Positions 19,950 through 27,966 of a stretch of DNA of 37,294 nt are shown piece after piece; position 1 is the first letter of the stretch, and each line of letters opens with the position of its first letter. The DNA lies in contig JAJXUB010000011.1 in the NCBI GenBank assembly GCA_021783215.1, positions 1 to 37,294 on the forward strand. The letters are read 5' to 3'. Under the pieces are notes generated by a model that saw only the letters and a list, made by a program, of their open reading frames with translations, was not told where the DNA came from and did not search any database. The translations under genes and the position numbers were made by a program. Origin of the DNA: Actinomycetes bacterium (lineage in GTDB: Bacteria; Actinomycetota; Actinomycetes; Actinomycetales; Dermatophilaceae).

Positions 19950-20557
19950 GCCGAGACCTCCTTCGCGTCGATGGGCGGGACGACGCCCTTACGGCGCACG
20001 AGGATGACGTGCGCGACGGTGATGAACCCGACGGCGATCGGCAGCAGCACGACGTGGAAGAGGAGCATCTGCCCGGTGTTGGTCACGTTGAAGAACGCAC
20101 CGATGCCGACGGAGTTCATGCCGTCCTTGGCCTGGGTGCTGATCCACTGGCTGTCGAAGTTCGTCTGGACGAGGTAGCCGGTGAAGGCCGTGCCCACGGA
20201 GGCGAGGAAGGTGACGACGCCCGTGACCCACGTCAGGGTGCGACCACCACGCCATGCCGCCATCCAGAACTTCCCCCACAGGTGGATGACCATGAAGAAG
20301 AAGAAGAGCTCGACCGACCACAGGTGGAGGCTGTTGACGTAGTGGCCGATGCTCGAGGTGTGCCACCACTCGATGCCGCCGAGGCTGAGGATGCAGCCGG
20401 TGACGAGAACGACGAGGAACGAGGCGAGGGTGAGGACGCCGAAGACGTAGATCCACGACGCGACGTAGGCCGGCTGGCGGTCAGGCAGCGCCTGGCCCTC
20501 CGGCACGGTGTGGGCGATCCGGTCGCGCAGGCGGACCGTCCAGCTCGTCGTGCTCAT
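19946..20557 (-). CDS. Cytochrome b N-terminal domain protein (diheme, b6-like)
   Basis: A 203-aa protein with four membrane helices, the size of cytochrome b6 rather than full cytochrome b. Two His pairs are in place for two b hemes: His-x13-His in the LHLWSVELFFFFMVIHLW helix, and His-x14-His in the LLFHVVLLPIAVGFITVAH helix. The x13/x14 spacing is the b6f form. An FTGYLVQTNFDSQW segment matches the GYxLPW region but lacks the Pro-Trp pair. No Rieske protein or cytochrome c gene is in the window. The ATG overlaps the small upstream gene and the stop overlaps the subunit IV-like gene, so all three form one operon ending near nuoA. It probably exchanges electrons with menaquinol in the membrane. 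Confidence 0.88.
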   Translation of the reverse strand: MSTTSWTVRLRDRIAHTVPEGQALPDRQPAYVASWIYVFGVLTLASFLVVLVTGCILSLGGIEWWHTSSIGHYVNSLHLWSVELFFFFMVIHLWGKFWMAAWRGGRTLTWVTGVVTFLASVGTAFTGYLVQTNFDSQWISTQAKDGMNSVGIGAFFNVTNTGQMLLFHVVLLPIAVGFITVAHVILVRRKGVVPPIDAKEVSA

Positions 20558-20760
20558 GCGTCCACCCCGTCGTCCGTCTCGGTGGGTCGCGCCGCCGAAA
20601 CGGCGGCGTCCGACCCACGGTGTGGCATCGGGATGAGGATCGCGGCGATGAAGACGACGATCATCAGCACGATGATGAGAAAGTTAGCGAGGGATATGTG
20701 GATGACACCCCAGTCGAGGTATCGCCCGGCACTGCCGGCTGAGGCCAACAGAGGCACCAT
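20554..20760 (-). CDS. Small single-helix membrane protein heading the cytochrome b operon
   Basis: A 68-aa protein with one strong membrane helix (about residues 21-44, SLANFLIIVLMIVVFIAAIL) preceded by RYLDWGVIHI and followed by a polar, acidic tail. I do not recognise a named family. An AAGGA ribosome site lies 9 bases before the ATG, and the gene overlaps cytochrome b by 4 bases, so it is a real gene. By position it may be a small structural or assembly subunit of the cytochrome b module, like the small subunits of b6f complexes. That function is inferred from context only. Confidence 0.75.
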   Translation of the reverse strand: MVPLLASAGSAGRYLDWGVIHISLANFLIIVLMIVVFIAAILIPMPHRGSDAAVSAARPTETDDGVDA

Positions 20761-20991
20761 ATGGCGAGGTCCTTCCGGATAGGAGGGCGCGGAAATAGGC
20801 CCGCGTCCATCTGCGCGGTTGTTGTGTATTCAATTTTCGAGTGCTAAGTAGAGCGCAGGACGTCGGCGCCGGGAAGGGTTCACACCCTCTTGCCAGGAAG
20901 CCCGAAGGTTACCCGAAGGTACGCGTGAGCGGGCGACCTCCGGTTTTCCGCCTCGGCTCCAGTCCAGAAGCCTCGCCCGTATGGTGGGCCC
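20761..20991. promoter_or_regulatory. Divergent intergenic region between the cytochrome b operon and the MDMPI-family gene
   Basis: These 231 bases hold no gene. A relatively AT-rich patch at about 20818-20850 is the likely promoter zone for the minus-strand cytochrome b operon, though no clear -35/-10 pair stands out. TATGGT at 20980-20985 lies 6 bases before the plus-strand ATG at 20992 and is a candidate -10 for a leaderless transcript. A single GAGTGCTAA at 20838-20846 equals half of a CIRCE element, without its partner. Confidence 0.5.
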
Positions 20992-21759
20992 ATGGTGTCC
21001 GCCGACACGTTCGAGATGTTCGGCGACGGCATCGGCGCCGCCGCGACCGTGCTCAGGGCTAACGCCGGCGCCGTACCGTTGTCGACGCCGGTCCCGACGT
21101 GCCCCGGCTGGACCGTGCTGGACCTCCTGGCCCATCAAGGGATGGTCCACCGGTGGGCAGCGGCCACGATCCGCGGCGAGGACGCGGGCGACGGCTCCGA
21201 CGCGGAGGCGGAGGGCCGCGCCTGCGCCGACATCCTCGACTGGTTCGACGCGGGCGCGACGGCGCTGCTGCAGGCGCTCGCGGACGCACCCGTCGACCTC
21301 GACGTCCCGTTCTTCCTCCGGAACGCGCCGGCTCCTCGGCTGGCGTGGGCGCGCCGCCAGTGTCACGAGACGACGATCCACGCCGTCGATGCGATGGCGG
21401 CCCGGCTCGGTCGTCCGCCGCTGGGGGGCCAGACGTGGGTCACGGCACCGCTCGCCGCCGACGGGGTCGACGAGCTGATCCTCGGGTTCCTCCCCCGTCG
21501 GCGTTCCCGGTTGCGTTCCCCCTCACCACTGACCATCGCGGTCCGGGCGACGGACACGGACGCGGCGTGGACCATCGACGTCTCCGACGAGCCACCCCGC
21601 GCCCGGCGAGGCGCGCCGAGCCACCACCCGGACGCCACCTTTGCAGGGACCGCGACGGACCTCTACCTCGGCCTGTGGAACCGGGCAGACGGCCCGAGTG
21701 TCGAGGGCGACGCAGCAGCGCTCACCCTCTGGCACACCACGATGCGCGTGAGCTGGTGA
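20992..21759 (+). CDS. Maleylpyruvate isomerase family mycothiol-dependent enzyme
   Basis: A 255-aa protein of the MDMPI/DinB-like metal-binding superfamily. It has VPTCPGWTVLDLLAHQGMVH near residues 34-53, where His48 is the likely first metal ligand, and the second ligand set in RRQCHETTIHAVDA (Glu126, His130) on a helix. The C-terminal third is the SCP-like domain. Members use mycothiol as cofactor for thiol transfer or isomerisation; the substrate here is unknown. The start rests on TATGGT 6 bases upstream and the absence of a ribosome site. It is divergent from the cytochrome b operon and upstream of korA. Confidence 0.85.
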   Translation: MVSADTFEMFGDGIGAAATVLRANAGAVPLSTPVPTCPGWTVLDLLAHQGMVHRWAAATIRGEDAGDGSDAEAEGRACADILDWFDAGATALLQALADAPVDLDVPFFLRNAPAPRLAWARRQCHETTIHAVDAMAARLGRPPLGGQTWVTAPLAADGVDELILGFLPRRRSRLRSPSPLTIAVRATDTDAAWTIDVSDEPPRARRGAPSHHPDATFAGTATDLYLGLWNRADGPSVEGDAAALTLWHTTMRVSW

Positions 21760-21785
21760 CCGAGGCCGAGGCGGCTTGGCCACTC

Positions 21786-21838
21786 GCCGACCTGCGCCCC
21801 GACGCAATGTGGACCGTGGTCCGCGGACGCAGGTCGGC
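21786..21838 (+). promoter_or_regulatory. Nested stem-loop upstream of korA
   Basis: The outer arms gccgacctgcg (21786-21796) and cgcaggtcggc (21828-21838) are exact inverse repeats. Inside them GGACC-GT-GGTCC (21811-21822) forms a second stem. It sits between the MDMPI-family stop and the korA start. The right arm covers the only purine-rich stretch that could serve as the ribosome site of the ATG at 21847. It may be a terminator for the upstream gene or a translational control element for korA. Confidence 0.5.
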
Positions 21839-21846
21839 GGCATACC

Positions 21847-23799
21847 ATGTCGGACGGCTCGTTGACGTCCCACGGGCCTTCGACCGACCACGGAAGCCGC
21901 CTGCGAATGACAAGCAAGTCCGTCCAGCAGGTCGACCGAGTCGTCATCCGTTTCGCTGGAGACTCCGGCGACGGCATGCAGCTGACCGGCGACCGCTTCA
22001 CGTCCGAGACCGCCGCTATCGGCAACGACCTCGCGACACTGCCCAACTACCCGGCCGAGATCCGGGCACCTCAGGGCACGATCCCCGGCGTGAGCAGCTT
22101 CCAGCTGCACTTCGCCGACCACCACGTGCTGACCCCCGGTGACGCGCCCGACGTGCTCGTGGCGATGAACCCCGCGGCGCTCAAGGCGAACATGGCAGAC
22201 ATGCCCCGAGGGTCGACGATCATCGTCAACACCGACGAGTTCACCAAGCGCAACCTCGCCAAGGTCGGCTACGCGGAGAGCCCCGTGGCGGATGGCTCCC
22301 TCGAAAGCTGGCACGTGCATGCCCTGCCGCTGACGTCGATGACGGTCCAGGCGCTTGCCGAGTTCGACGCGCTGACGAAGAAGGACAAGGAGAGGGCGAA
22401 GAACATGTTCGCCCTCGGCCTGCTCAGCTGGCTGTACAACCGGTCGACGACGGGCACCGAGGCATTCCTCCACAAGAAGTTCGGGGCGAACCCGGACATC
22501 CTCCAGGCCAACCTCAAGGCGCTGCGCTCGGGCTGGAACTACGGCGAGACGACCGAGGACTTCGCCGTCTCGTATGTCGTCAACCCGGCGGAGATGAGTC
22601 CGGGTACCTACCGGAACGTCACGGGGAACGCGGCGACGGCATACGGGATGGCCGCCGGCGCCCTGCGGACCGGCCGCCCGCTGGCCCTCGGGTCCTATCC
22701 GATCACCCCGGCGAGCGACATCCTTCACGTCCTGTCCGGGCTCAAGCAGCTCGGCGTCACGACGATGCAGGCCGAGGACGAGATCGCCGGGATCGGCATG
22801 GCTCTCGGCGCCGCGTTCGCCGGCGCCATCGCCCTGACGACGACCTCGGGACCGGGCCTCGCGCTGAAGTCCGAGACGATCGGCCTGGCCATCTCCCTCG
22901 AGCTTCCCCTCGTCATCGTCGACGTCCAGCGCGGCGGTCCGAGCACCGGGCTGCCAACGAAGACCGAGCAGGCGGACCTGCTCCAGGCGATGTTCGGCCG
23001 CAACGGCGAGGCTCCGTGCGTCGTCCTGGCTCCCCAGTCCCCGGTCGACTGCTTCGACATGTCCGTCGAGTCGATCCGCCTGGCGACGAAGTACATGACC
23101 CCCGTAATCCTCCTGACCGACGGCTACCTCGCCAACGGCTCCGAGCCGTGGCTCGTGCCGCAGGTCGACGACCTGCCGGACCTGACGGTCCACCTGGCCA
23201 CAAAGCTCAACGGCACCGACGCCGCGGGCAACAAGGTGTTCCACCCGTTCCTGCGCGACCCGGAGACGTTGGCGCGGCCGTGGGCCGTGCCGGGCACGCC
23301 GGAGCTCGAGCACCGCATCGGCGGCATCGAGAAGGCCGACGTGACGGGCGCCATCTCCTACGACCCGGACAACCACGACCACATGACCCGGCTGCGGGCG
23401 GCCAAGATCGACGGCATCGCCAAGGACATCCCCGCCCTCGAGGTCGAGGACCCGAGCGGTGAGGCCGACGTCCTCGTGCTCGGCTGGGGGTCGACGTACG
23501 GCCCGGTCGCCGCGGCCGTCCGCGCCGTCCGCAACGGCGGCGGGAAGGTCGCTCGCGCGCACCTGCGGCACCTCAACCCCTTCCCCGCCAACACCGGCGA
23601 GGTGCTCAAGCGTTACTCGCACGTCATCGTGCCCGAGATGAACAGTGGCCAGCTGGCCCTGCTGCTTCGGGCCAAGTACCTCGTCGACATCGACTCCTAC
23701 ACATCGGTCCGCGGACTGCCGTTCTCGACGGTCGAGCTCGCCGATGTCCTGGGCCGCGCCGTCGGCGTGACCACCGCCGAGAAGGAGACCACCCGATGA
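21847..23799 (+). CDS. korA: 2-oxoacid:ferredoxin oxidoreductase, alpha (gamma-alpha fusion) subunit
   Basis: A 650-aa subunit. The gamma domain comes first (about residues 25-215, starting RVVIRFAGDSGDGMQLTGDR), then the pyrimidine-binding alpha domain (SYPITPASDILHVLSG near residue 280, and RGGPSTGLPTKTEQADL). The C-terminal domain III includes EMNSGQLALLLRAKYL. This gamma-alpha fusion paired with a small TPP subunit is the actinobacterial KorAB type, which decarboxylates 2-oxoglutarate to succinyl-CoA and reduces ferredoxin. An in-frame ATG at 21907 is an alternative start; I keep 21847 because relatives carry an N-terminal extension. It ends in an ATGA overlap with korB. No ferredoxin gene is in the window. 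Confidence 0.93.
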   Translation: MSDGSLTSHGPSTDHGSRLRMTSKSVQQVDRVVIRFAGDSGDGMQLTGDRFTSETAAIGNDLATLPNYPAEIRAPQGTIPGVSSFQLHFADHHVLTPGDAPDVLVAMNPAALKANMADMPRGSTIIVNTDEFTKRNLAKVGYAESPVADGSLESWHVHALPLTSMTVQALAEFDALTKKDKERAKNMFALGLLSWLYNRSTTGTEAFLHKKFGANPDILQANLKALRSGWNYGETTEDFAVSYVVNPAEMSPGTYRNVTGNAATAYGMAAGALRTGRPLALGSYPITPASDILHVLSGLKQLGVTTMQAEDEIAGIGMALGAAFAGAIALTTTSGPGLALKSETIGLAISLELPLVIVDVQRGGPSTGLPTKTEQADLLQAMFGRNGEAPCVVLAPQSPVDCFDMSVESIRLATKYMTPVILLTDGYLANGSEPWLVPQVDDLPDLTVHLATKLNGTDAAGNKVFHPFLRDPETLARPWAVPGTPELEHRIGGIEKADVTGAISYDPDNHDHMTRLRAAKIDGIAKDIPALEVEDPSGEADVLVLGWGSTYGPVAAAVRAVRNGGGKVARAHLRHLNPFPANTGEVLKRYSHVIVPEMNSGQLALLLRAKYLVDIDSYTSVRGLPFSTVELADVLGRAVGVTTAEKETTR

Positions 23800-24881
23800 C
23801 CGCCGTCGACCTCGAGACCCCGCGCCTCGGCTACGCCGACGTGCCGCGCCTAGCGGACGGAGAGAAGCTCACCCGCAAGGACTTCACGTCCGACATGGAG
23901 GCTCGCTGGTGCCCCGGCTGTGGGGACTACGCCATCCTCTCGACCGTCCAGGGCATGCTCCCCGACCTCGGGCTCAAGCGCGAGAACGTCGTCTTCGTCT
24001 CCGGCATCGGCTGCTCGTCCCGCTTCCCGTACTACGTCGAGACGTACGGCATGCACTCGATCCACGGGCGTGCGCCGGCCATCGCGACGGGGATCGCGAC
24101 GACGCGTAGCGACCTGTCCGTCTGGGTCGTCACGGGGGACGGTGACGCCCTCTCCATCGGCGGCAACCATCTCATCCACGCCCTCCGTCGCAACGTCAAC
24201 CTCAAGATCCTCCTGTTCAACAACCGGATCTATGGCCTGACGAAGGGCCAGTACTCGCCGACCTCGGAGCAGGGCAAGATCACCAAGTCCTCCCCCATGG
24301 GCTCGGTCGACCACCCGTTCAACCCGGTGTCGCTGGCCCTCGGGGCGGACGCGACGTTCGTCGCCCGCTCGACGGACACCGACCGCGCGCACCTGTCGTC
24401 GATCCTCAAGGCCGCCGCCGACCACCGCGGAACGGCCTTCGTCGAGATCTACCAGAACTGCCTCATCTTCAACGACGGTGCGTTCGTCGCCGTCAAGGAC
24501 CGGGAGCAGCAGCAGGAGCGCGCCGTCTGGCTGACCGACGGCCAGCCCGTGGCCGTGGGCCCGGAGGGCAACCGCCGGGTGCTCGTCCGCGACGCCGCGG
24601 GGCACGTTGCGTACGTGCCCGAGGCGGAGGCGGACCCGACCCGCGTCGTCGTCCACGACGAGCACGCGGAGGACCCGGGCCAGGCGTTCGCCATCTCCCG
24701 CCTCGACGACGCCGAGATGTCGACGGTCCCCCTCGGCATCTTCCGCAACGTCTCGCGCCCGACGTACGACGACGGCGTCCGCGCCCAGATCGCGACGGCG
24801 ACGGGGCGGCTCGGTCACGAGGCCGGATCGGACGACCTGCGCAAGGTGCTCCTCGGCAACGACACGTGGACGGTCGGGTGA
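23796..24881 (+). CDS. korB: 2-oxoacid:ferredoxin oxidoreductase, beta (TPP-binding) subunit
   Basis: A 361-aa TPP-binding subunit. It has RWCPGCGDYAIL (Cys39 and Cys42), SGIGCSSRFPYY (Cys73) and a later Cys in YQNCLIF, the four likely ligands of a [4Fe-4S] cluster. The TPP/Mg site is VVTGDGDALSIGGNH followed by LLFNNRIYGLTKGQYSPT. With KorA it oxidises 2-oxoglutarate or a related 2-oxoacid and passes electrons to ferredoxin in the cytosol. The C-terminal 110 residues are longer than in archaeal relatives but typical of actinobacteria. The stop overlaps a GTG start of the next gene (GTGA). Confidence 0.94.
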   Translation: MTAVDLETPRLGYADVPRLADGEKLTRKDFTSDMEARWCPGCGDYAILSTVQGMLPDLGLKRENVVFVSGIGCSSRFPYYVETYGMHSIHGRAPAIATGIATTRSDLSVWVVTGDGDALSIGGNHLIHALRRNVNLKILLFNNRIYGLTKGQYSPTSEQGKITKSSPMGSVDHPFNPVSLALGADATFVARSTDTDRAHLSSILKAAADHRGTAFVEIYQNCLIFNDGAFVAVKDREQQQERAVWLTDGQPVAVGPEGNRRVLVRDAAGHVAYVPEAEADPTRVVVHDEHAEDPGQAFAISRLDDAEMSTVPLGIFRNVSRPTYDDGVRAQIATATGRLGHEAGSDDLRKVLLGNDTWTVG

Positions 24882-25792
24882 CGGCGGAGGAGGAACGCGC
24901 CGGTACGGCATACGGTCTCCTCGCCTACGGGCTCTGGGGCCTCTTCCCCCTCTTCTTCGTTGCCCTGCGGCCCGCGGGGTCGTGGGAGATCCTCGGCCAC
25001 CGCGTCGTGTGGACGTTCGTCGTCTGCGCGGTCGTCCTCCTGATCCGGCGTGACCTCGCGTGGGCGCGGCGGCTGCGATCCCCACGGCTCGCGGCCGCCG
25101 TCGTCGCGGCGGCGCTGCTCATCGCGACGAACTGGGTCATCTACGTCTTCTCCGTCCTCAGCGACCGGACGTACGAGGCGGCCCTCGGGTACTTCCTCAA
25201 CCCACTCGTCACCGTCGCCCTCGGCGTCGTCGTCCTGCGCGAGCGGCTCCGGCCGCTGCGGTGGGCGGCGGTCGGTGTCGGCGTGGTCGCGGCGGTCGTG
25301 CTCACCGTCGGCGGGGGCTCCTTCCCGTGGATCTCGCTCAGCCTCGCCGTGACGTTCGGCCTCTACGGTCTCGTCAAGAAGCAGGTCGGTGCCCGGCTCG
25401 ACGCGATGCACTCGCTGGCGGCGGAGACGGCCGTCCTCATGCCCATCGCGCTCCTCATCCTTGGGCTCGTCGCCGCGCACGGAGGGCAGACCTTCCTCCA
25501 CGGCGGGCAGCACACGGCGTTGTTGCTGTCGGCGGGACCCGTCACGGCGGCGCCGCTGCTCCTCTTCGCCGCCGCGGCACGCCGGATCCCCCTCGTCACC
25601 GTCGGCCTCATCCAGTTCATCACCCCCGTCCTCCAGCTGCTCTGCGGTGTCGTGCTGCTGCACGAGCACGTGGCCAGCGGCCTGTGGGTCGGCTTCGCCA
25701 TCGTCTGGGTCGCTCTCCTCCTCCTCAGCGTCGACTCGCTCGTCAGCCGCACGGGGCGAGGGATCGAGGCGGTCGAGCCGGGCACCGCCTAA
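24878..25792 (+). CDS. rarD: RarD-like EamA/DMT-family membrane transporter
   Basis: About 304 aa with ten membrane helices in two EamA repeats. The N-terminal AYGLLAYGLWGLFPLFF and the NWVIYVFSVLSDRTYEAALGYFLNP region are typical of RarD. RarD proteins belong to the drug/metabolite transporter superfamily; their substrates are mostly unknown. Two GTG codons could start it. I choose 24878 because it forms a GTGA overlap with the korB stop; 24866 lies further inside korB. The tight overlap suggests co-translation with KorAB, so a link to 2-oxoacid or amino-acid transport is possible but unproven. Confidence 0.87.
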   Translation: MTAEEERAGTAYGLLAYGLWGLFPLFFVALRPAGSWEILGHRVVWTFVVCAVVLLIRRDLAWARRLRSPRLAAAVVAAALLIATNWVIYVFSVLSDRTYEAALGYFLNPLVTVALGVVVLRERLRPLRWAAVGVGVVAAVVLTVGGGSFPWISLSLAVTFGLYGLVKKQVGARLDAMHSLAAETAVLMPIALLILGLVAAHGGQTFLHGGQHTALLLSAGPVTAAPLLLFAAAARRIPLVTVGLIQFITPVLQLLCGVVLLHEHVASGLWVGFAIVWVALLLLSVDSLVSRTGRGIEAVEPGTA

Positions 25793-25823
25793 CGGCGCCG
25801 TCCTGGGCCAGAGGTCGCCCCCC

Positions 25824-25829
25824 TAGGAT
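25824..25829 (+). promoter_or_regulatory. Candidate -10 box (TAGGAT) for the M3 peptidase gene
   Basis: TAGGAT lies 8 bases before the ATG at 25838, with no ribosome site between, consistent with a leaderless or near-leaderless transcript. Confidence 0.4.
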
Positions 25830-25837
25830 CTCGTCAC

Positions 25838-27862
25838 ATGGCCAACCCGCTGCTCGAACCGAGCACGCTCCCCTTCTCCTTGCCGCCGTTCCTGAGCATC
25901 ACCGAGGACGACTACGGCCCGGCGCTCGAGGCCGGCATGGCCGAGCAGCGCGCGGAGATCGAGGCCATCGCGACCAGCGCCGAGCCGCCGACCTTCGACA
26001 ACACCCTCGTCGCCCTCGAGCGGAGCGGCCGCCTCCTCGACCGGGCCCTCCGGTGCTTCGCGACGGCTACCCAGGCCATGGCGACCCCGCGGATCCGTGA
26101 CCTCGACGAGGAGTACTCCCCCAAGCTCGCCGCGCACGTCGACGCCGTCCAGCTCGACCCGCGCATCCACGCGCGGGTCAAGGCTGTTCACGACGACCAC
26201 CGCGCGATGGCCGCCCTCGACGCCGAGTCACGGCGTCTCGTCGAGCGCTACCTCACCGAGATGACCGTCGCCGGCGCCGGCCTCGACGCGTCGGCGACCG
26301 CGCGCCTCAGGGACCTCAACGAGCGCCTCGCCTCGTTGACGTCGCGCTTCCAGAACGACGTCCTCGCCGGGATGACCGACGGGGCGCTCCACGTCGAGGA
26401 GCAGTCGGCGCTCGCGGGGCTGAGCCGCAGCGAGGTGTCGGCGGCGGCCGCAGCAGCGGCCGCGCGCGGGCTCGACGGCTACGTCGTCACGCTGGGCAAC
26501 ACGAGCGGCCACCCGTGGCTCGCGAGCCTTGACGACCGCGACGTGCGCGCCCGGCTCCAGCAGGCGCAGGTCAGCCGGGGTACCCACGGCGACGACCACG
26601 ACACCCGGGCGACGGTCATCGAGATCACCCGCCTGCGCGCCGAGCGCGCCGGCCTGCTCGGCTACCCGTCGCACGCCGCCGCCCGGTTGGCCGACTCGAC
26701 GGCCGGAACCCCGGCGCAGGTCAACGACCTGCTCGGCACGCTGGCGCCGCTGGCAGCCCGCAACGCCGCCCGCGAGCAGGAGGCGCTGGAGTCACGGGCC
26801 GGACATCCGGTCGAGGCGCACGACTGGGCCTACTACAGCGAGCGCGAGCGGGCTGCGGCCTACAACGTCGACCTCGCCGCGCTGCGACCCTACTTCGAGG
26901 CCGGCCGCGTGCTGGCTGACGGCGTCTTCTTCGCGGCGAACCGGCTCTTCGGCGTCACCTTCCACCAGCGGGACGACCTGACCGGATATCACCCGGAGGT
27001 GCGCGTCTTCGAGGTACGGGAGGAGGACGGGACGCCCATCGGTCTCTACCTGCTCGACCTCTATACGCGCGAGGCGAAGAAGGGGGGCGCGTGGATGGAC
27101 AGCCTCGTCAGCCAGAGCGGCCTCCTCGAGCAGCCGTACGCCGTCGTCACCAACAACCTCAACGTCCCCAAGCCGGCTGACGGGGAGCCGACACTGCTGA
27201 CCTACGACGAGGTCACAACGCTCTTCCACGAGTTCGGGCACGCGCTCCACGGGCTCCTCGCCCGCGTGAGGTACCCGCACTTCAGCGGGACCAGTGTCTT
27301 CCGCGACATCGTCGAGTACCCGAGCCAGGTCAACGAGATGTGGATGCTCTGGCCCGAGGTCGTCGCACACTACGCCGCACACGTCGATACGGGCGAGCCG
27401 CTGCCGGCGGAGGTTGTCGAGCGGATGACGACCGCGCGGGCGTTCGGCGAGGGCTTCGCGACGAGCGAGTACCTCGGCGCGGCGATCCTCGACCAGGCGT
27501 GGCACGCGCTGGCGCCGGGCGCGGCCGTCGCGGACGCGGACGCGTTCGAGCGGCAGGTCCTCGCCGCCGCCGGTCTCGACAACCCCGCCGTCCCGCCGCG
27601 GTACCGGACGGCGTACTTCGCCCATGCGTTCAGCTCCGACTACGACGCGAGCTACTACGCCTACCTGTGGAGCGAGGTGCTCGATGCGGACACGGTCGCG
27701 TGGTTCGAGGAGAACGGGGGTCTGACCCGGGACAACGGCGAGCGCTATCGCCGGTACATCATCGGGGTCGGCGGCTCGGCCGACCTCCTCGCGTCCTACC
27801 GCGCGTTTCGTGGCGACGACCCGGACATCCGGCACCTGCTGCGCCGTCGGGGCCTGGAATAG
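25838..27862 (+). CDS. M3-family zinc oligopeptidase (Dcp/oligopeptidase A-like)
   Basis: A 674-aa metallopeptidase. The zinc motif HEFGH is at residues 464-468 and the third ligand Glu493 in DIVEYPSQVNEMW follows 24 residues after it, the M3 pattern. Downstream are the substrate-binding YRTAYFAHAFSSDYDASYYAYLWSEV segments with the usual Tyr and His residues. N-terminal helices (about 1-220) form the lid of the deep channel that limits substrates to short peptides. There is no signal peptide, so it acts in the cytosol. Dipeptidyl carboxypeptidase (Dcp) and oligopeptidase A cannot be told apart by eye. It contains none of the GGCATAC motifs seen in most neighbours. Confidence 0.93.
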   Translation: MANPLLEPSTLPFSLPPFLSITEDDYGPALEAGMAEQRAEIEAIATSAEPPTFDNTLVALERSGRLLDRALRCFATATQAMATPRIRDLDEEYSPKLAAHVDAVQLDPRIHARVKAVHDDHRAMAALDAESRRLVERYLTEMTVAGAGLDASATARLRDLNERLASLTSRFQNDVLAGMTDGALHVEEQSALAGLSRSEVSAAAAAAAARGLDGYVVTLGNTSGHPWLASLDDRDVRARLQQAQVSRGTHGDDHDTRATVIEITRLRAERAGLLGYPSHAAARLADSTAGTPAQVNDLLGTLAPLAARNAAREQEALESRAGHPVEAHDWAYYSERERAAAYNVDLAALRPYFEAGRVLADGVFFAANRLFGVTFHQRDDLTGYHPEVRVFEVREEDGTPIGLYLLDLYTREAKKGGAWMDSLVSQSGLLEQPYAVVTNNLNVPKPADGEPTLLTYDEVTTLFHEFGHALHGLLARVRYPHFSGTSVFRDIVEYPSQVNEMWMLWPEVVAHYAAHVDTGEPLPAEVVERMTTARAFGEGFATSEYLGAAILDQAWHALAPGAAVADADAFERQVLAAAGLDNPAVPPRYRTAYFAHAFSSDYDASYYAYLWSEVLDADTVAWFEENGGLTRDNGERYRRYIIGVGGSADLLASYRAFRGDDPDIRHLLRRRGLE

Positions 27863-27954
27863 AGGCGACGCGGTCCGGCGGCCCCACAGGACGGTCCCGA
27901 GATCCTCACAGGGTCGCCATAGGCGTGCGCTAGCCGCGTTGCAGACCGGCGCCC

Positions 27955-27960
27955 TACGTT
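27955..27960 (+). promoter_or_regulatory. Candidate -10 box (TACGTT) for the MacAB-like operon
   Basis: TACGTT ends 6 bases before the GTG at 27967 and no ribosome site is present, again suggesting a leaderless start. It would drive the five-gene export operon. Confidence 0.4.
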
Positions 27961-27966
27961 CGCCGC

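Noticed and set aside
20838-20846. GAGTGCTAA, half of the CIRCE heat-shock operator, upstream of the cytochrome b operon
   Set aside because: The matching TTAGCACTC arm at the proper spacing is absent, so HrcA binding is not supported.
20984-20998. GGTGGGCCCATGGTG near-palindrome at the MDMPI-family start considered as an operator
   Set aside because: Short and imperfect, and such GC-rich symmetric strings are frequent by chance here.
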